The translations under genes were made by a program, and so were the position numbers. Below are positions 22,060 through 31,958 of a stretch of DNA of 64,000 nucleotides, in pieces (the first letter of the stretch is position 1; each line of letters starts with the position of its first letter). This stretch comes from Mycteria americana (taxonomy: Eukaryota; Chordata; Aves; Ciconiiformes; Ciconiidae). The stretch covers positions 62,001 through 126,000 of the forward strand of contig NW_027445653.1 of assembly GCF_035582795.1 (NCBI RefSeq), given 5' to 3'. Below the pieces are notes generated by a model. The model was not told the origin of the DNA, ran no database searches, and was given only the letters and a program-made list of their open reading frames with translations.

Positions 22060-22270
22060 CTGCAGACCGAGAGGCAGCCAATAAGAGAGTGAGCCCATGC
22101 TGAGTGACCCCTCAGGCTGCCAATAAGAGAGAGTATCACCTCAGGGGAGGGTGGGTCCCAAACCGGGGCACAGTGACAGCCTAGGCGGCCAATCAAAGGC
22201 CATCACCTCAGGTGCAGGTCAGGCACAGCAGCACAGCAGCCTGACCACCTGGGGGCCAATCAGAGGCAGC
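22060..22270 (-). promoter_or_regulatory. ~70-bp CCAAT-box repeats (right arm)
   Basis: CCAAT pentamers on the plus strand start at 22078, 22120, 22189 and 22256, in contexts matching the inverse complement of the left-arm array (CCAATCAGAGGCAGCATCA, CCAATCAAAGGCCATCACC). They lie about 500-700 bp upstream of the F-box gene start on the plus strand, so they could serve as its distal promoter. Confidence 0.65.
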
Positions 22271-22771
22271 ATCAGCCCAGGAGAGAAGACTGACAGCCCT
22301 CCCGACCTATGCCGGCAAAGACCGATGGGAGAAGGTGGGGGCTCTGCCTGCAGCCAGGCTGGGCTTCAACATGGTGGATGTGGGGCGTGCTCTGAGGCTG
22401 AGCAGCGACCGGCCCAGGCCCGGGGACCCTCTTCCCCCCTTCCACCCTCCCCCCCCCCCCCCAGCCACCGCCATGTTCCTGAACCCCCCATCTGCATGGG
22501 AGCTGCCGGCTCACACAGAGTCAGTATCCTATGGCCATGCCACTAGACGGCAGCCATGGGCCACAGGGCTTGTCGCTGCCATTTCCGCTAGCCTCTAACT
22601 GGCAGTGATGAGGACGGGATGGTGAGGGCAGCGGGATGGCGGTGGGGTGGATGAGAATGGGTGGGGGGTGATTGCATGCCATGGGGCTGCCCGCCATCAC
22701 CTCACCCACATCCCCTCCCTGCAGGCCAAGGGCCCTGCAGCAGCCTGCAGGGTGGTGAGGAGGGGCAGGAC
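22270..22771 (-). repeat. Right-arm inner block, upstream of the F-box gene
   Basis: This is the inverse partner of 11,595-12,114, including a C-run near 22,450 and the GGTGAGGTGATGG-type segment. It is GC-rich and has no recognised gene. On the plus strand it would be the 5' flank and leader of the F-box gene. Confidence 0.7.
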
Positions 22772-23067
22772 ATGGCCACCATGCAGTGTCTCCTCCCTGA
22801 GATGGTGGGTTGAGTAGGGGGGGATGGTGGGGCTGGGGTCTTGCCCTGAAAGCAGGGAAGTTCCCAGGGCTGATGCTCTCCCCCTCTCTCCCCACAGCTA
22901 CTGCACATCATCCCCTTGCTGATGCTGCCTGACCTGCTGAGACTGGGCCAGACCTGCCGCTACCTCCACGAGGTGTGCGACAGTGAGGCCGCCTTGTGCC
23001 ACCTCTGCACCCCTCTTGCCCGCCGCTGCCAGCACCCGGCCCTGCAAGAGGGCTGCCATCCTCAACT
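22772..23067 (+). CDS. F-box protein, first two exons only
   Basis: Exon 1 (22772-22804) encodes MATMQCLLPEM and ends at a GTGGGT donor. A 93-bp intron ends CTCTCCCCACAG. Exon 2 (22898-23067) continues in frame with LLHIIPLLMLPDLLRLGQTC then RYLHEVCDSEAALCHLC and stops at a consensus GTGAGT donor in phase 2. Spliced, the start matches the F-box pattern LPxxLLxxIxxxLxxxDLLRLxxxCxxxxE. F-box proteins recruit substrates to SCF ubiquitin ligases through SKP1. No third exon is evident, and the downstream intron would run antisense through RIMBP3-like copy 2. The C-terminal substrate-binding part is therefore unknown, and the unit may be a fragment. Confidence 0.6.
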
Positions 23068-23196
23068 GTGAGTCCGCCATTGCCAATGGGGGGGATGGTG
23101 GCCCCTTGTTCCCCAGCAGCAGGCACACAGTCCTTTCAGTTCACATACACACAGGATAGAGAGTAAGATCACACAGAGAGATCGTAACCAAAAGAT

Positions 23197-24294
23197 TTAA
23201 TCAATATGAGTGTTGATCAGGCAGTTGATGGTCTCCTGCAGTTGCCTGGATCTTTCTCCCAGCTGCGAGGCCAGGGCAGCTAGTTTAGTAATTTTCTGCT
23301 GCAGCCTCTCTGCCTCCTTGCATGCTTCTGGGGAGCCTGCCTGTTCCAGGAGGTGGCTCTCCCTCTCAAGGGCACTCTGTTGCCTCTCCAGGGCTTGCAG
23401 AACACGCTTCAGGCGGGTGTTCTGCTCCAGGAGCTGGCTGCGTTTGCTGCCGAGCAGCACCACGACTTCCCTCTCTGGCATCTGGAGCTGAGCACCTGCC
23501 ACAGCCTTGCATGTTGTTTGCTGCCCTGTGCTGTGGCTGTCCGGCAGTCTTTCCTGTAGTGCCACCAGGGCCTGGGGGCCGTTTCTGCCTGAGGAGCAGG
23601 AGCTCTGCATCTCCTGGTGACCCTGGAGCTCAGAAAGCCCTTTGGGCTGGGCCATGCCTGGGGAGGCAGGCAGCTCGCCCTTGAACACCTGCAGGATGTA
23701 TTTGGTGAAGAGTCTCCTCTCCAGCTGCAGCTGGTTCTGGAGGTGGCGGATGCAGGCAGGCTGGTAGCCATCTGTCTCCCAGGGTAGCCTGCTGAGGACA
23801 TCCTGGAGCTTGCTTTGGGCCTCCCTGCCGCTCCTGGTGGGCCTCACCATCTCCTTGGCCAGCTGCTGCTGCAGGTCCCGTGCCTGGCGAACAGCAGCGG
23901 TGCACTCCCGCCGCAGCAGCTCCTGTCCCTCGCGGAGCTCGGCCTCCTTCCAGCGCAGCAGCTGGCAGGTCTCTGCCTCCCGCTGCCGCTGGTTCAGCTC
24001 CTGCAGCCGCCACACCTCCAGAGCATGTTGCTGCTCCCACTGGGATTGCAGCCGGTCTGCCAGGAGCTGCTGCTCCCTCTCCAAAGCCGCCTTCAGCTCC
24101 CGGGTTTTGGCAGCGAAGCAGCGGCGCAGCTCTGGGGTGCGGAGCCGCTCTTCCTCCAGCTCAGCCCGTAGTGCTTCCAACTCTCTCCTCTGCTTCTCCT
24201 TCTGTGCAAGGCTGCCGGGGCCTTGTGCTGGGCGCCGGCGGGGTGAGGGGTGGCTGCATGCCACAGGCCCCTGGCCTGCAACACCCCGTGTCAT
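23197..24294 (-). CDS. RIMBP3-like coiled-coil protein, shortened copy 2
   Basis: The minus-strand ORF of 365 codons starts at the ATG at 24294 (MTRGVAGQGPVA), which aligns with VSRDGAGRGPVA in copy 1; the frame stays open upstream only because the promoter repeat lacks stops. The body is a coiled coil (KQRRELEALRAELEEERLR, REAETCQLLRWKEAELREGQ, QARDLQQQLAKEM, LERRLFTKYILQVF) like the N-terminal part of RIMBP3. It ends INTHID then TAA. Compared with copy 1, about 1 kb (copy-1 positions ~2897-3912), including the SH3 domain, is missing. The stop is supplied by sequence that is 3' flank in copy 1 (TTAAATCTTTT). If expressed it would be an SH3-less coiled-coil protein. It lies tail-to-tail with the F-box exons. 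Confidence 0.65.
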   Translation of the reverse strand: MTRGVAGQGPVACSHPSPRRRPAQGPGSLAQKEKQRRELEALRAELEEERLRTPELRRCFAAKTRELKAALEREQQLLADRLQSQWEQQHALEVWRLQELNQRQREAETCQLLRWKEAELREGQELLRRECTAAVRQARDLQQQLAKEMVRPTRSGREAQSKLQDVLSRLPWETDGYQPACIRHLQNQLQLERRLFTKYILQVFKGELPASPGMAQPKGLSELQGHQEMQSSCSSGRNGPQALVALQERLPDSHSTGQQTTCKAVAGAQLQMPEREVVVLLGSKRSQLLEQNTRLKRVLQALERQQSALERESHLLEQAGSPEACKEAERLQQKITKLAALASQLGERSRQLQETINCLINTHID

Positions 24295-24427
24295 GGCGTC
24301 GGCCAGCAAATGCTGCTGCCAAAGGTCACCAACGGCTGCGTTGCCTGGGTCTGTGAGGGGTGACAGACCCCTGACCCTGCTGCCTCCCTTCACTGTGCAG
24401 AAGCAGAGATGGCTGGGGTGGGCGAGT

Positions 24428-24645
24428 GTGGCCTTATAGGTGTGTCCTGCCTCGAGCTCACAGTGGGGGGGGTGCGGCCATATGGCCTTATATGGTATGT
24501 CCTGCCTCGAGCTCACAGTGGGGGGGGTGCGGCCATATGGCCTTATGGTATGTCCTAGCCTGAGCTCCCAAGGGAGGGGTGGGGCCATATGGCCTTATAT
24601 GGTATGTGCTGCCCGCCCTTGCACACAAAGGAGGTGTGTGGCATT
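24428..24645 (-). repeat. ~54-bp tandem repeat with CArG/TATA-like cores, upstream of RIMBP3-like copy 2
   Basis: Four diverged units lie directly upstream of the minus-strand gene. Their cores on the plus strand are CCTTATAGG (24432), CCTTATATGG (24486), CCTTATGG (24541) and CCTTATATGG (24593), spaced 52-55 bp. Two match CC(A/T)6GG exactly; as read by the gene they are CCATATAAGG. Between them lie TATGTCCTGCCTCGAGCTCA and a G-run. The gene-proximal box is about 138 bp before the ATG, in line with a TATA position. This is the homologue of the 55-bp array at 1.1-1.6 kb. Confidence 0.85.
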
Positions 24646-24662
24646 TAACATAAGAAAATTGA

Positions 24663-25443
24663 CCCTGCAAACCATCGGTAGCAGAACTGTGCGGTGCCAC
24701 AGAGAGGTAGCTCTTGATGGTCCCAAGAATCCCTGGGCAATGAGGGAAATGTTGGAAGTTGTTTCTCCCTCCTGGTGGGAGCACGCACCGGGGCTTTGTT
24801 GTCCGAGAAGCCCGTGGGGAGTGCTCCTGGCTGGACGCAGCTCCCTTGGCAGATGCTTGTGTTCCCCTCTCAGCCCCCAGCTGTGATTCATGCCTTTCCC
24901 CCCAGCCAGGCTGTGCTGCCGGCTCTTGGGAAATGGGGATGCAGAGGGTGGATGGTTTTCCCACAGCCAGGAAGTTCCCGTCAGCCTGTCAGGGATGTTT
25001 TCTTGCAGTTACAGGTTTTAAAACAACCCAGGGAAGAAGTTTTCCAAGGAAACTTGACCCCTGAAAGTGCAGGGTTGAGCTCTGATTGCTCGCTGCATGG
25101 ATTGTGCCTGTTGTCAGCCAGGCACACAGTAGCTTTTGGATGAGGAATGGGGCTATTCCAGGCTGAAGTGAGCAATCAGGATCCCAGGTCTGTTTTGTTT
25201 AAGGGAATCAGGTGGAAATGTGCAGCTGGAGCCTTCTTGGTTGCTTACCCTTTTGATTTCAGTGCTGTCCCCTAGTCCGAATCTTGCAGTCATTTTGCTG
25301 AGGCATAAAAATTACATGGGGAAAGCAGATTGTCCTCACCCACACACGCAGCTTCCCCTCAGCTCAAGGTGAACAAACAGAATCTCTGGGGTGCGTTGTT
25401 TTATTTAAATGTGTATCAGATATCCAGCATCAGGGGAGCTGTG
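24663..25443 (-). repeat. Right-arm block (partner 9,729-10,513, inverted)
   Basis: This is collinear with the reverse complement of the left arm, with high similarity across both strands' ORFs (for example MLTSAWNSPIPHPKATVCLA is shared). Its outer edge is the junction with the CArG repeat of RIMBP3-like copy 2. No coding domain is recognised; the shared ORFs look incidental. Confidence 0.8.
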
Positions 25444-26478
25444 TACAGCGAATGGCTGCAGGTGCCTGGGGCTTGACCAGCGTCAGCTGGAAGGGGAAAT
25501 GGAGGAAAAGGTGACCATGGGGACTTGTTCTCAGTTGGTCTGGGTCCCTGTTGCCCTGCACGCCCCCTGAGCCAAACGCTGATTCTGGCCAGTCACTCTG
25601 CGTCTCTCTGTGTCCCCTTTTGGTCAGGGCTGGGTGTGGGTGCAGTGGAGGTTCAGCATCCTGAACGAGCAGACTTGTCTTCAGCCATGGCCGTCTGTCC
25701 GAACGAGGGTGCTGATGTGCACTGGCCATTCCTCGTTGCGCACTGCTGGTGTGTGCCTTGCAGCTTTCAGCTCGCTGCAGCTATGCCCGTGGCACACCTA
25801 TTGGAAAGCACATGTATTAGCAGAGCATTTCAAAAGTCCTGATGCTGTTAGTCATTGGCTTTTTTTTCTCTCTTGGGGGAGGAATGTGAAGAAAGAGAAG
25901 AATAGTTTAAGAATAGCTAAAACACTTTCATCAGGGTTTATGAGAAGACTAAACCAGGTGACCAGACCCATCCCCTCTGCCCGCATTGTTGCCATTTTAA
26001 GGTCAGGATCTTTTAAAAATCCCTAGAAGGGCCTCCACTTATTAGGGAAGGAAAAAATAAAAACCCCTCGCTCTCATTGGATCAGGGACTTACAGAGTGT
26101 TTTTGGACACAGGGACCTCCTGTGCCAGTGACAGTCGGACTGGTGGACTCTGTGTTGTCCTGTCCTCCTGCAGGGTGGTGTGTGTTTCTGTCATGACAGG
26201 AGCTTTGAAGGTTCTCAGGTGTAATTACCGAATAATAGTATGATTATTACTGTGATACTCTGAGGATTTGAGGGAAACAAAGATTTGGGGAGGAGAGGAT
26301 ACATTTAATTGGCAGTTATATTTTTTACAACACAAGCCTTTGTGGGTCACTGACAAGGTGATCGTGGAGGTGGTGGCTGAGATTGTGTAATGGATATTCT
26401 TTTGTTCTGGAATTTAAGGCCAAACCACCCTCTAACTGTCTTAGTCAGACTCCTGAATCTGGAAGTATGCGGGTTTTT
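25444..26478. other. ~1.04-kb segment present only in the right arm
   Basis: Left-arm homology breaks at about 25,443 and resumes at about 26,479, corresponding to a single point near 9728 on the left. The inserted or retained sequence has no clear terminal repeats or target duplication that I can see and no recognisable gene. Confidence 0.55.
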
Positions 26479-27240
26479 TTCTCAAAACTGGGGATAATTC
26501 AGTTGGAGGGAGAGCCTGTTTGGAAGTTTTATTAGCTTGGGGACAGAGTCCAGCTGGGAGCTAGTGCCCTCGGGGGTGGGGGCTGTTTGTGCCCCGTGCC
26601 CTTGGCCTGGAGTTCACAGCTGGGAATGGGCTTTCCAAAACCCTGCTGGAAGGAGCCAGATGTGGCCACCCCTGGCACGGCCTCAGGGTCTGCTGCCAAG
26701 CTGCCTTGAAATCAGCTCTTCCCAGCAGGACGTTGCCCAGGAGTAACTTTGAGTGTGGCTGTTGTCCTTCAGGAAGCATGGCACACAGCAAGCACAGAAG
26801 AGCTGGGCCTGTGCCAGGAGAAGACTTTAATGAGAGCCAGGGCTGATGGTGACAGTTCCCAGCAGGTGTCCAGCTCAGGAAGATGCAGGTAAGATGGCAG
26901 AGAGGGGACACGGGCAGGCTGTCACTTCTCTTGCAGGAACAAGATTTCACAGCAGAAGGGAGGCAGGACAAGTGGGCCCATGAGGTGAAAAAGTGCATGA
27001 GAAGCTGTCGCAGTCAGGATGAGAGCAGAGGAAGAAGAGAAGGAGATGCAGGTGACGTGGCTGGGACAATGCTTCCGAGGTAGCAAGTGCCACACAAGCA
27101 GAGAGAGAGGCAGAGGCATTGGGAGGTGGTGGAGTGGGTGAGAAAGGTGCCTGGGAGAGACGAGAGCAGGGGGAGATGGGAGACAGAGATGGAGACGGAG
27201 GGGAAAAAGGCGTGGTGTTGGGAGTGAGGATGCTGCTGCT
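26479..27240 (-). repeat. Right-arm block (partner 8,986-9,728, inverted)
   Basis: This is the reverse complement of the left-arm segment, including the TTCTCCTGGCACAGG region and the CT-rich stretch (GA-rich on this strand) around 27,100-27,230. No gene is recognised. Confidence 0.8.
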
Positions 27241-27244
27241 GTGC

Positions 27245-27345
27245 AGGTGGTTGTGAGGTCAGAGGTGTGTGAGGAGCTGATAGGGCAGGAGCAGGCCCCT
27301 GGCTTGTGCATGTGCTTGTGAGGTCAGAGGTGTCTGAGGAGCTGA
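27245..27345 (-). repeat. Two inverted units of the 65-bp repeat
   Basis: Two copies of TTGTGAGGTCAGAGGTGT then GAGGAGCTGATAGG are the inverse of the left-arm units (TGACCTCACAA and CCTATCAGCTCCTC). The left arm has about four times as many, so copy number has changed since duplication. Confidence 0.7.
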
Positions 27346-27949
27346 TAGGACTGGAGTGGGCAGGTGTGAGCAGCCATAAGGGTGACTGGTTAGAAGGGGA
27401 AATGACTGAGCAGAAGAACGTTCCTGTGAGCCCAGGAGCTGTGAGCCTGGCGACCAGAAGCATCCTTGAAACATGCACTTGGCCGCTTTGCAGCACAGCG
27501 AGGTACCGAGAACCCAGACACCTCCAGGTCATCTCTGAAGTGAGGCTCTGTCTGTTACGGTATTGTTCCCCCTTTGGGTTCACTTTTGGAGTCAGTTTGC
27601 TTTATCCACCCAGCTGTGGGGTGGCAGGGTCACCTGTGGGATGGGTTTGTCCTCCCCTCTGGGATGCTTTGGCCCTTTCTGAAATCTGTTTCGTTCACTT
27701 TATACCAGCATTATATCTCCATATAGGTAGTCTATCATCAGTAGATCTGCTGCTGTTTTTAGGATAAGTTCCCTCCCTTTCGATAAGGTTGTAGTCACCT
27801 GCAGTAGTATACACCTACTTGGTTGGTGCTGTTCTATCGACTCTTGCTGAACGACTGGTTGTTGTGATACGATTGATGGCTGCTCTTCTTGACTGCTGCC
27901 ATACCATTGATTGATCCTCTCTTATGGATTGCTGATAGAAATGGGAAGC
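27346..27949. other. Unassigned sequence between right-arm repeats
   Basis: No exon, RNA gene or known repeat is recognised. One plus-strand ORF of 153 codons (27306-27767) overlaps the 65-bp repeat at its start and looks incidental. Confidence 0.35.
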
Positions 27950-29330
27950 AGGTCCGTGGCCTGTAGCTCCCCAGGGCTCCTCACAGGCATCTCCAAAGTG
28001 TTCTGTCCTGCTGTGGAGGGCGCTGAAGTCCTGGGTAGCAGCCCCAGATTCCACCAGGGGAGATAGCCAAAGAGTTTGGTGTATGTTGGTGGCAGGGCCA
28101 TGCACGATAGCTCTGTGGAAGTCCTCCCAGGAATTTCCCAGAGTCTTTTGGTTTCCTGTGGAGACAAGTGCATTCCCAGGTAGCAGCTCCAGAATCTTCT
28201 AAGGTAGCTACCCAGGGAGCATTGTGTATGTTGGGGCAGGTCCATTCCTGTTTTCGCGTCAGGACTTTTCCCATATATCTGTCGGAGCATTTTCATTTTC
28301 TTTACAGACAGCGAAAGTCCCATGTAGCAGTATCACCATTTTCCTAGTTAATTAGTTGAAGAGTTTTCTTTGTGTTGGAGGCAGGTCCACACCCTGTAGC
28401 TCCTCAGGAATCCTCCAAGGAATGTGCCGAATGTTTTGGCCTCTGCTGGAGACAGCTGAATCTCACAGGGAGCTGTCCCAGAGTTTTCCAAGGTGGCTAC
28501 CCAAGGTGTTTTGTGTATGCTGGAGTCAGGTCCATGCCCAGTAGCTCTCTGGGGCTCCTCCAAGGCATCTCCAGGAGTATATGGGTTATATCTTCAGACA
28601 GGTGAATTGCCAGGTAGCAGCCCCAGACTTTTCCAGAGCTGTTACCCAAATAGCATTGTGTATACTGAGGGCATGTCCATGCCCCATAGCTCCTTTCAGC
28701 TCCTCCCAGGCATCTCCAGAATGTTTTGGCCTGCCCTGGAGACAGTGGAATTTTGCAGGTAGCAGCGCCAGACTCCTCCAAGGAACCCACCCAAGGAGTT
28801 TTATCAGTGCTGGGGGACAGTCCGTGCCATGTAGATTTCTGGGACTCCTCCCAGGCACCTTAGGAGCTTTTTGGCCTTCCTTGGATATAGCTGAAGGCTC
28901 CGGTAGCAGCCCCAGAGTCCTCCTAGTTAGTTACGTGAAGAGTTTTCTTCATGTTGAAGGCAGGTCAATGCCCGACATCTCTCTGGACTCCTCTCAGGCA
29001 TCTCCAAGAGTGTTTTTGCTTCATCTGGAGACTGCTGAAGTTATGGGTAGCAGCCCCAACCTCCTCCTAGGTAGTTAGTTTGTTTTGTCCATGGTGGAGG
29101 CAGGTCCATCCCTAGCAGCTCCCCACGAGTCCTCCTAGGCATCACCAAGAGTGTATTCACTCCTTCTGGAGACATCTGAAGTCTTGCGTAGTAGCCCAAT
29201 AATCCTCCCAGGTAAGTTGTTGAAGAGTTTTCTTCATGTGGAAGGCAGGTCCATGTCTGGTAGCTCCCCGAGGCTCCTCCCAGGTATCTCCAGGGGTGTG
29301 TTGGCCTGTGCTGGAGTGTCGTGAAAGTGT
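27950..29330 (-). repeat. 144-bp satellite, right arm
   Basis: About nine to ten inverted units carry the anchor GTAGCAGCCCCAGA (inverse of TCTGGGGCTGCTAC) at about 28037, 28183, 28327, 28471, 28617, 28762, 28906, 29050 and 29193, so the period is 143-146 bp. Units are as diverged from each other as from the left arm. Frames of 70-165 codons stay open on both strands because of the 48-codon period. Confidence 0.85.
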
Positions 29331-30235
29331 GGAATGCACCTCACTGCAAAGAGAGAAGCAGCAATATGTTGTATTGAGGTAGAAGAATACTTTGACAGGG
29401 TTCAATAAATTGGATGGAGTTTAACAACATTTAACAGTGGTTTACCATGGCTCACTAAGTTTGGTGGCAAGGTTCCCTTTATTAATTACTGCATGGATAA
29501 CACATACAAAGGAAAATCGAGTGAGAATCGAGTTAGAATGATTCACACAGAGACCAGAGTGGAAAGGGTAAGGAAGACCCTTCGGCTGAGTCATGAAGTT
29601 CAGAGTGGACCCCCTTGTTTTCTAAACTCCTGATGGAGCTTCGGTTTGGCCAGGTCCAATCTTATTCTCAGACTTGGACAACAGCTTATGTCTAATGGAA
29701 TTACTTATACAAAGTCTATAGTCATTAACATTTAATAACTACATGGATTAGTAATGTTTCATGAGTCTTAATTCAGCACGCTGTCAGTCACCTAGCAAAG
29801 ATCTGCCGTTGGTAAGAGGTCTCTCTGCCTCGAGGAGCAACCTTGAGAGGTGTCCCAGCTCAAGGGGAGATCACCGCAATGCAGCCACGCTGCCTAGCAG
29901 GGAGAGCTCAGAGAAGGCTCACTGAGGCTGCACAGTTATGGAATAAAGCGGTTGGCTCGTAGTCAAATTACATGCGATGGGAAAGGTGTGCATGAGAGTC
30001 CTTGTACCCACAGCTTTCTGTGTTCCTTGATAAATGAGTCTTGGAAAAGCCACCCACTATTCATGTGTTAATCGCATGATTGGTGTTCCAAGCTCACAGG
30101 CATCGATGCTCACTGTGTCAGTCTGCTCCTTTGTGGGTTTTCAGAGAACAGATTGGCACTAGAGGAGTTCTTGGCCTGGCTACGGCTCAGGCCTTCATCT
30201 CCTTTGGAGCCTGAACCAAAGTACTGCTAATTAGG
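29331..30235. other. AT-richer unassigned sequence
   Basis: This could hold an old, unrecognised LTR-like sequence (TTTATTAATT near 29,480 read on the minus strand), but I find no paired termini or target duplication. No coding exon is seen. Confidence 0.3.
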
Positions 30236-30415
30236 TTAGAGGGTTGAGTGCATGCGTCACAGGGCTAATGGTTTTAAACTGATGGGGGGTAGATTTAGAT
30301 TAGCTATTAGGAAGAAATTCTTTACTGTGAGGGTGGTGAGACCCTGGAAGAGGTTGCCCAGATTTGGTACTTTGGATTCTCCCTCACTGGAATTGTTCAA
30401 GGCCAGGTTGGAAGT
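30236..30415 (+). mobile_element. CR1 LINE 3' region, upstream half (split by an LTR)
   Basis: Typical CR1 3' sequence (GGAAGAAATTCTTTACTGTG, GGTTGCCCAGA, CACTGGAATTGTTCAAGGCC) stops at 30,415 in GGTTGGAAGT and resumes at 31,223. The CR1 copy is 5'-truncated and non-coding. Confidence 0.85.
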
Positions 30416-31222
30416 TGTGAGAGACTGAAAGAGTTAATGTCTCAAACATTGTGGTGATTTGAGGCGCTATTTGCATGGCGACAGCAGGTCGGCGAGCATG
30501 GGGTGGGGTAGAGCAAGAGCGGGATGTGGAGAGCGCGTCGGAGGATGCGCGGTTCCAGGTTCTGCCAAACCTGACCATGTATGGCCAGAGGTCCTGCCAA
30601 ACCTGACCATGTATGGCCAGAGGTCACACAGAGTTTATCTGAGGAAGGGGCTTGCAACCGCCCGAGAGACCCCTCGCGACCACCCCCCTCCCCCAGCACC
30701 TGCGCAGAAGATTGAGAACTTTCTAGAACAATAACCATGTAAGTCCTGAAGGGGCGTACCTGGAGGCGGGGATTAGCAAATAAAAGGCTTGGCCCCCCCC
30801 AGGGAAGCGCGCGCACGCCCACCACTGGAGGATTGCCACGTTTGTCATCGTCATCGCGGGATCCAAGGGTGGTGATACTTTTTCTTTCTCTTTCCTCCTC
30901 TCTTCTCCTTTCCTTTTCTTCTTTCTCTCTTTCTCTGCTTTTCCAATATATATATGCAAGTTTCGGATCGGGTTGCCCGGAAAATAGCTCCATTGCCAAA
31001 TCGCCTTTGTTCGTTCATTAAACTCGTCAGGTCGTTAAGTTTGTCCGTTTGTGGAATTCGCCAGTTAATAAAATTGCTGGCCAGACTGTTCCTCTGGGTC
31101 ATTGTCGTGACTCTGCCGACCACGCGGCTCTGCCGAGCAGAGATCGGCTTTTGTCGGTACTCAAACAGTCGGGGAATCGAAAAGATTCACCCCTCTCGCA
31201 ACCCACTGAGTGGGACGAGACA
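30416..31222 (+). mobile_element. Solo LTR, family B, inserted in a CR1
   Basis: This 807-bp insertion has TGT...ACA termini (TGTGAGAGACTG at 30416, GGGACGAGACA ending at 31222) and a 5-bp target duplication GAAGT (30411-30415 and 31223-31227). It contains a near-exact tandem doublet (ACCTGACCATGTATGGCCAG around 30,570-30,620), an AAATAAAAGG TATA/poly(A)-like signal near 30,778 and a long CT-rich tract (30,875-30,945). It differs from the family A LTRs. No retroviral ORF is inside or adjacent. Confidence 0.9.
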
Positions 31223-31345
31223 GAAGTGTCTTTGAGCAGCCTGATCTAGTGGAAGATATCCCTGCCCATGGCAGGGGAGATGGCACTAGGTGATCTTTAA
31301 GGTCCCTTCCAATGCAAACCATTTTATGATTCCATGATTGTGTGA
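31223..31345 (+). mobile_element. CR1 LINE 3' end, downstream half
   Basis: After the duplicated GAAGT the CR1 continues (TTTGAGCAGCCTGATCTAGT, GATGATCTTTAAGGTCCC-like segment) and ends in ATTTTATGATTCCATGATTG, a diverged version of the octamer tail. It predates the LTR insertion. Confidence 0.85.
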
Positions 31346-31958
31346 AATGGAGGCCGTAGGGGATATAAAGATGAGGTCTTGCTCCGACAGGGGCAGACCT
31401 GGTGGGAAAATGCCAATCAAATTTCCCGTTTGTAGTCTTGGTTATGTCTTCTCTCTGTTGTAGAAACCGCTCCAAGAAAATGCCTGAACCCCAGAGGAGG
31501 CTGCAAGAACAGCCCTAAACAGAGATTGTTCTTTTTTCTGATTTGAAAATTGGAGAAGGGGCTTCTTCCTCACCGGCACCATCATATGCCCTTTCCTTCC
31601 TCAGTCAGTGGGGGGCCGGCAGCAAGCAGGCGAGTTCTGTGGGACCACAGAGTCTGCCTCATAGGACTAAGGTAACTCTGGGGAGGTGGGTCAGGGCACC
31701 AGATGGACAGTGGATTTCCTTTGGGGATCTTGGCATTGCTCTCTTTTCCCTTCCACACTGCAGCTTTCTTCATGGTTGCCACACTGCTCCCTCTCAAAAG
31801 ATCTCACTGAGATCCATCCCATTTGTCTGCCTTTGGCCCTCCTGGTTTTGCAGCCCTCCAGGAGAGCCTTTGGGAGGCCCCTAGCTGTGCCCTCACACAG
31901 CTTCTGGGGTTTCCCCACTGTTCTGGCCCTTTCAGGAGGACGTTTTCACAGCTTCTTT
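31346..31958. other. Unassigned sequence between repeats
   Basis: No gene or transposon is recognised. ORFs on both strands of 70-115 codons lack domains. Confidence 0.35.

Noticed and set aside
23810-24439. 209-codon plus-strand ORF opposite RIMBP3-like copy 2
   Set aside because: Ser/Arg/Cys-rich shadow of the real minus-strand coiled coil.
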